Source of the DNA: Alphaproteobacteria bacterium
Lineage (GTDB): Bacteria > Pseudomonadota > Alphaproteobacteria > CACIAM-22H2
Length of the DNA stretch: 8,179 nt
Direction: 5' to 3'
Assembly (NCBI GenBank): GCA_016869415.1
Contig: VGEI01000151.1
Span: 1 to 8,179, forward strand
Under the pieces are notes generated by a model, which was not told where the DNA came from, made no database searches, and worked only from the letters and a program-made list of their open reading frames with translations. Shown here one piece after another: positions 6,061-8,179 of this stretch. Position 1 is the stretch's first letter, and each line of letters starts with the position of its first letter. The position numbers and the translations under genes were made by a program.

Positions 6061-8082
6061 TCACTCGGCGGGAGAGGCGGCTGCGCGGGCCTGCGCCGGG
6101 ACCGGTGCGCCGACGCGGTGGCGGCGGTCGGTGAGCGACACAGCACCCCCCAGGGCCATGATGATGGTGCCAATCCAGATCCAGGGAATCAGGGGGTTGT
6201 AGTAGAGTCGCGCCGCCCAGCCGGCGTTCGGGTCGGTAGGCAAGGCCGGGCCGCCCACCTGCTGCGACTCCTGCGGATCGCCGATCACGGCGTAGAGATC
6301 GGCGATCCACAGCGTATGAATAGCCGCCTCCGTGGTCGTCGTGCGCTGGACCGGGAAGAAGCGCTTGGCCGGGTGCAGTGTGGCGACCGGCTTGCCATCC
6401 TTCGTCACCTCGAAGGTGCCGCGCCGGGCGATGTAGTTGGGCCCGCGCTCCTCGACAGCACCCTTGAAGAGGAACGTGTAACCGGCGAGCTCGACCTTGT
6501 CGCCCGGCTGGACGATCTGCACCTTCTCCACTTGCCAGGCGGACGAGGCGACGGCACCGGCGATGAACACGCCGAGGCCGAAATGGGCGATGGTCATGCC
6601 CCAGGCGGAGCGCGGCAATCCGGCCAGGCGCTGTAGCGAGTCCGCGGGCGGCACGCGGAAGAGGCGAATGCGCTCGGCCAGCTCGACCAGTGACCCGCCG
6701 GCGCACCACACGGCCAGCGCCATGCCGAAGGCGGCGAGCACCGAGCTGACACCATAGACGACCAGAACGCCGACGATGGCAATGACCGAAGCGGCCAGCG
6801 CCACCCACAACCGGGCGGTAGCCGCTTTCAGGTTGCCGCGCTTCCAGGCCAGTAGCGGGCCGAAGACCATGGCGACGACCAGCGGCACCATCAGCGGCAC
6901 GAAGGTGGCGTTGAAGAAGGGCGGGCCGACCGAGACCTTGGCGCCTGAGACGGCGTCGAGGAACAGCGGATAGAGCGTGCCGAGGAAGACGGTCGCCGCC
7001 GCGGTGGCTAGCAGCAGGTTGTTGAGCACCATCGCGCCTTCGCGGCTGACCGGCGCGAAGATGCCGCCGGGCCGCAGGCTGGGTGCACGCCAGGCATAGA
7101 GTGCGAGCGAGCCGCCGATGGCGAGGACGAGGATGACCAGGATGAACGAGCCGCGGGCTGGATCGACGGCGAAGGCATGTACCGAGGTCAGCACACCCGA
7201 GCGCACCAGGAAGGTACCGATGAGTGACAGCGCGAAGGCCAGGATGGCCAGCAGGATTGTCCAGCTTTTAAGCGCGTCGCGCTTCTCGGCGACGATTGCC
7301 GAATGCAGCAGCGCCGTGGCCACCAGCCAGGGCATGAAGGAGGCGTTCTCCACCGGGTCCCAGAACCACCAGCCGCCCCAACCGAGCTCGTAATAGGCCC
7401 ACCAGCTGCCCAGCGCGATGCCGAGCGTGAGAGTCGCCCAGGCGCCGAGCGTCCACGGCCGCACCCAGCGTGCCCAGGCCGGATCGACGCGTCCTTCGAT
7501 CAGTGCTGCGACGGCGAAGGAGAAGGTGGTCGAAAGCCCGACATATCCCAAGTAGAGGAACGGCGGATGGAAGGCGAGGCCGGGATCCTGCAGCAACGGG
7601 TTGAGGTCGCGGCCGTCGAGCGGTGCGGGGTTCAGCCGCTCGAAGGGGTTCGAGGTGAAGACGATGAAGGCGAGGAAAGCGACACCCGTCATCGCCTGCA
7701 CAGCCAGCACGCGTGCCCGCAGCGGCGGCGGGAGGTTGCGGCCGAAGGCGGCTACCGCTGCGCCGAAGAGCGCCAGGATCAGCACCCAGAGCAGCATCGA
7801 GCCTTCGTGATTCCCCCACACGCCGCTCACCTTGTAGAGGAAGGGGATGGCCGAGTTGGAGTTCTCGGCCACGTTGCGCACGCTGAAATCGCCGACGATG
7901 TAGGCCTGCGTCAGACAGGCAAAGGCGAGTGCGACGAAGCCGAACTGCGCCAGCGCGCCGCTACGCGCCACCTCCATCAGCGGCGCGTTGTCGCGCGAAG
8001 CACCGATCAGCGGCAGGCTCGCCTGGACCAGCGCCACAGCAAGCGCCAGCACAAGCGCGTAGTGGCCGATCTCGGGAATCAT
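6061..8082 (-). CDS. ccmF: Heme lyase CcmF (CycK), core of the cytochrome c heme ligation complex
   Basis: CcmF is a large inner membrane protein that accepts heme from holo-CcmE and, with CcmH and CcmI, attaches it to apocytochrome c. The 673-residue product has many membrane helices (roughly 14-15 hydrophobic runs) and begins with the family-typical MIPEIGH. The tryptophan-rich WWD heme-handling region is at about 227-252 (WWAYYELGWGGWWFWDPVEN). Four histidines sit at the positions expected from characterised CcmF: H172 (AFHPPFLYLG) and H302 (SVHAFAVDP) as the periplasmic pair flanking the WWD region, and H260 (LLHS) and H499 (TIAHFG) as membrane histidines binding the structural b heme. 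A large periplasmic domain precedes the last helix (about 515-625). The start ATG has no in-frame alternative before the TAG at 8110-8112. It is first in the visible ccmFGHI unit, with a 1-base gap to ccmG. Nothing is missing or broken. Confidence 0.97.
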   Translation of the reverse strand: MIPEIGHYALVLALAVALVQASLPLIGASRDNAPLMEVARSGALAQFGFVALAFACLTQAYIVGDFSVRNVAENSNSAIPFLYKVSGVWGNHEGSMLLWVLILALFGAAVAAFGRNLPPPLRARVLAVQAMTGVAFLAFIVFTSNPFERLNPAPLDGRDLNPLLQDPGLAFHPPFLYLGYVGLSTTFSFAVAALIEGRVDPAWARWVRPWTLGAWATLTLGIALGSWWAYYELGWGGWWFWDPVENASFMPWLVATALLHSAIVAEKRDALKSWTILLAILAFALSLIGTFLVRSGVLTSVHAFAVDPARGSFILVILVLAIGGSLALYAWRAPSLRPGGIFAPVSREGAMVLNNLLLATAAATVFLGTLYPLFLDAVSGAKVSVGPPFFNATFVPLMVPLVVAMVFGPLLAWKRGNLKAATARLWVALAASVIAIVGVLVVYGVSSVLAAFGMALAVWCAGGSLVELAERIRLFRVPPADSLQRLAGLPRSAWGMTIAHFGLGVFIAGAVASSAWQVEKVQIVQPGDKVELAGYTFLFKGAVEERGPNYIARRGTFEVTKDGKPVATLHPAKRFFPVQRTTTTEAAIHTLWIADLYAVIGDPQESQQVGGPALPTDPNAGWAARLYYNPLIPWIWIGTIIMALGGAVSLTDRRHRVGAPVPAQARAAASPAE

Positions 8083-8089
8083 CCGCCAG

Positions 8090-8096
8090 CTTCTCT
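8090..8096 (-). promoter_or_regulatory. Weak Shine-Dalgarno of ccmF
   Basis: AGAGAAG on the - strand lies seven bases before the ccmF ATG. It is only a partial match to AGGAGG, but it is the only purine-rich site at the right distance. Confidence 0.4.
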
Positions 8097-8106
8097 CATA
8101 GTGGAC

Positions 8107-8135
8107 ATTCTAGACATAGGGTGCGGGGTCGTCTG
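8107..8135 (-). promoter_or_regulatory. Possible weak promoter before ccmF
   Basis: On the - strand, TAGAAT (8107-8112) resembles a -10 element, and CAGACG (8130-8135), 17 bases upstream, keeps only the GAC core of a -35 element. A transcript from here would start about 20 bases before the ccmF ATG. The match is weak and could be chance. Transcription could equally enter from an upstream gene outside the window. Confidence 0.2.
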
Positions 8136-8152
8136 GCGGATCTTGCACGCCG

Positions 8153-8175
8153 CCCCACTTGCCCCCTACTTCCCC
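8153..8175 (-). other. Regularly spaced G-run tract upstream of ccmF
   Basis: Read on the - strand, this stretch has runs of four, five and four G separated by two five-base spacers (AAGTA and CAAGT), followed by CGG. The spacing is regular, and the AAGT-plus-G-run unit appears twice. Three long runs plus a two-G run could allow a two-tier or imperfect G-quadruplex. A fourth long run, if any, would lie beyond the window edge. Positions 8113-8179 hold no gene that I can support. Confidence 0.35.
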
Positions 8176-8179
8176 TTAC

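Noticed and set aside
6060..6173. Upstream extension of ccmG by 38 codons
   Set aside because: It overlaps the end of ccmF, lacks family similarity and would put an Arg/Pro-rich segment before the signal anchor.
8083..8179. In-frame reading upstream of ccmF (9 codons to a TAG at 8110-8112, then 21 open codons back to a TAA) as an N-terminal extension or upstream gene
   Set aside because: There is no start codon between the TAG and the ccmF ATG, CcmF proteins normally begin at this Met, and the 21-codon stretch is too short and Gly-rich to support as a gene or as the end of CcmE.

Overview
This window comes from a GC-rich Gram-negative bacterium, most likely an alphaproteobacterium. The evidence is strong G/C bias at third codon positions, a System I (Ccm) cytochrome c maturation operon with a separate ccmI gene, and a CHASE2-type adenylate cyclase of a form common in Rhizobiales and Rhodospirillales. 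I cannot place it to genus. The window is densely coding, with seven genes in two converging units separated by only 15 bases.

Left unit, + strand, positions 1 to 3661. (i) The 3' part of an unidentified, probably exported or membrane-anchored beta-rich protein, open at the left edge. (ii) A complete 718-residue class III adenylate cyclase with an N-terminal CHASE2 sensor, a membrane region and a full set of catalytic residues. (iii) A 302-residue NAD(P)-dependent dehydrogenase of the 3-hydroxyisobutyrate dehydrogenase / beta-hydroxyacid dehydrogenase family, starting at a TTG three bases after the cyclase stop. The 16-base and 3-base gaps suggest co-transcription. The first two products may link an extracytoplasmic signal to cAMP synthesis; the dehydrogenase has no obvious mechanistic link to them.

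Right unit, - strand, positions 8082 down to 3677, read in the order ccmF, ccmG, ccmH, ccmI. These genes are coupled: a 1-base gap between ccmF and ccmG, a GTGA overlap between ccmG and ccmH, and an ATGA overlap between ccmH and ccmI. Their products act at the periplasmic face of the inner membrane in the last steps of c-type cytochrome assembly. CcmG and CcmH are thiol-redox proteins that keep the apocytochrome CXXCH motif reduced, CcmI is the TPR apocytochrome chaperone, and CcmF is the heme ligase core that accepts heme from CcmE.

Right edge, positions 8083 to 8179: 97 bases with no supportable gene. It holds a weak Shine-Dalgarno, a weak promoter-like pair and a regularly spaced G-run tract on the - strand. 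The ccmE gene, often found just before ccmF, is not seen here.

No clear new system is visible. The points most worth a second look are the composition of the cyclase operon, the non-consensus substrate motif of the dehydrogenase, and the G-rich tract upstream of ccmF. No tRNA, rRNA, CRISPR array, insertion sequence or phage feature was recognised.
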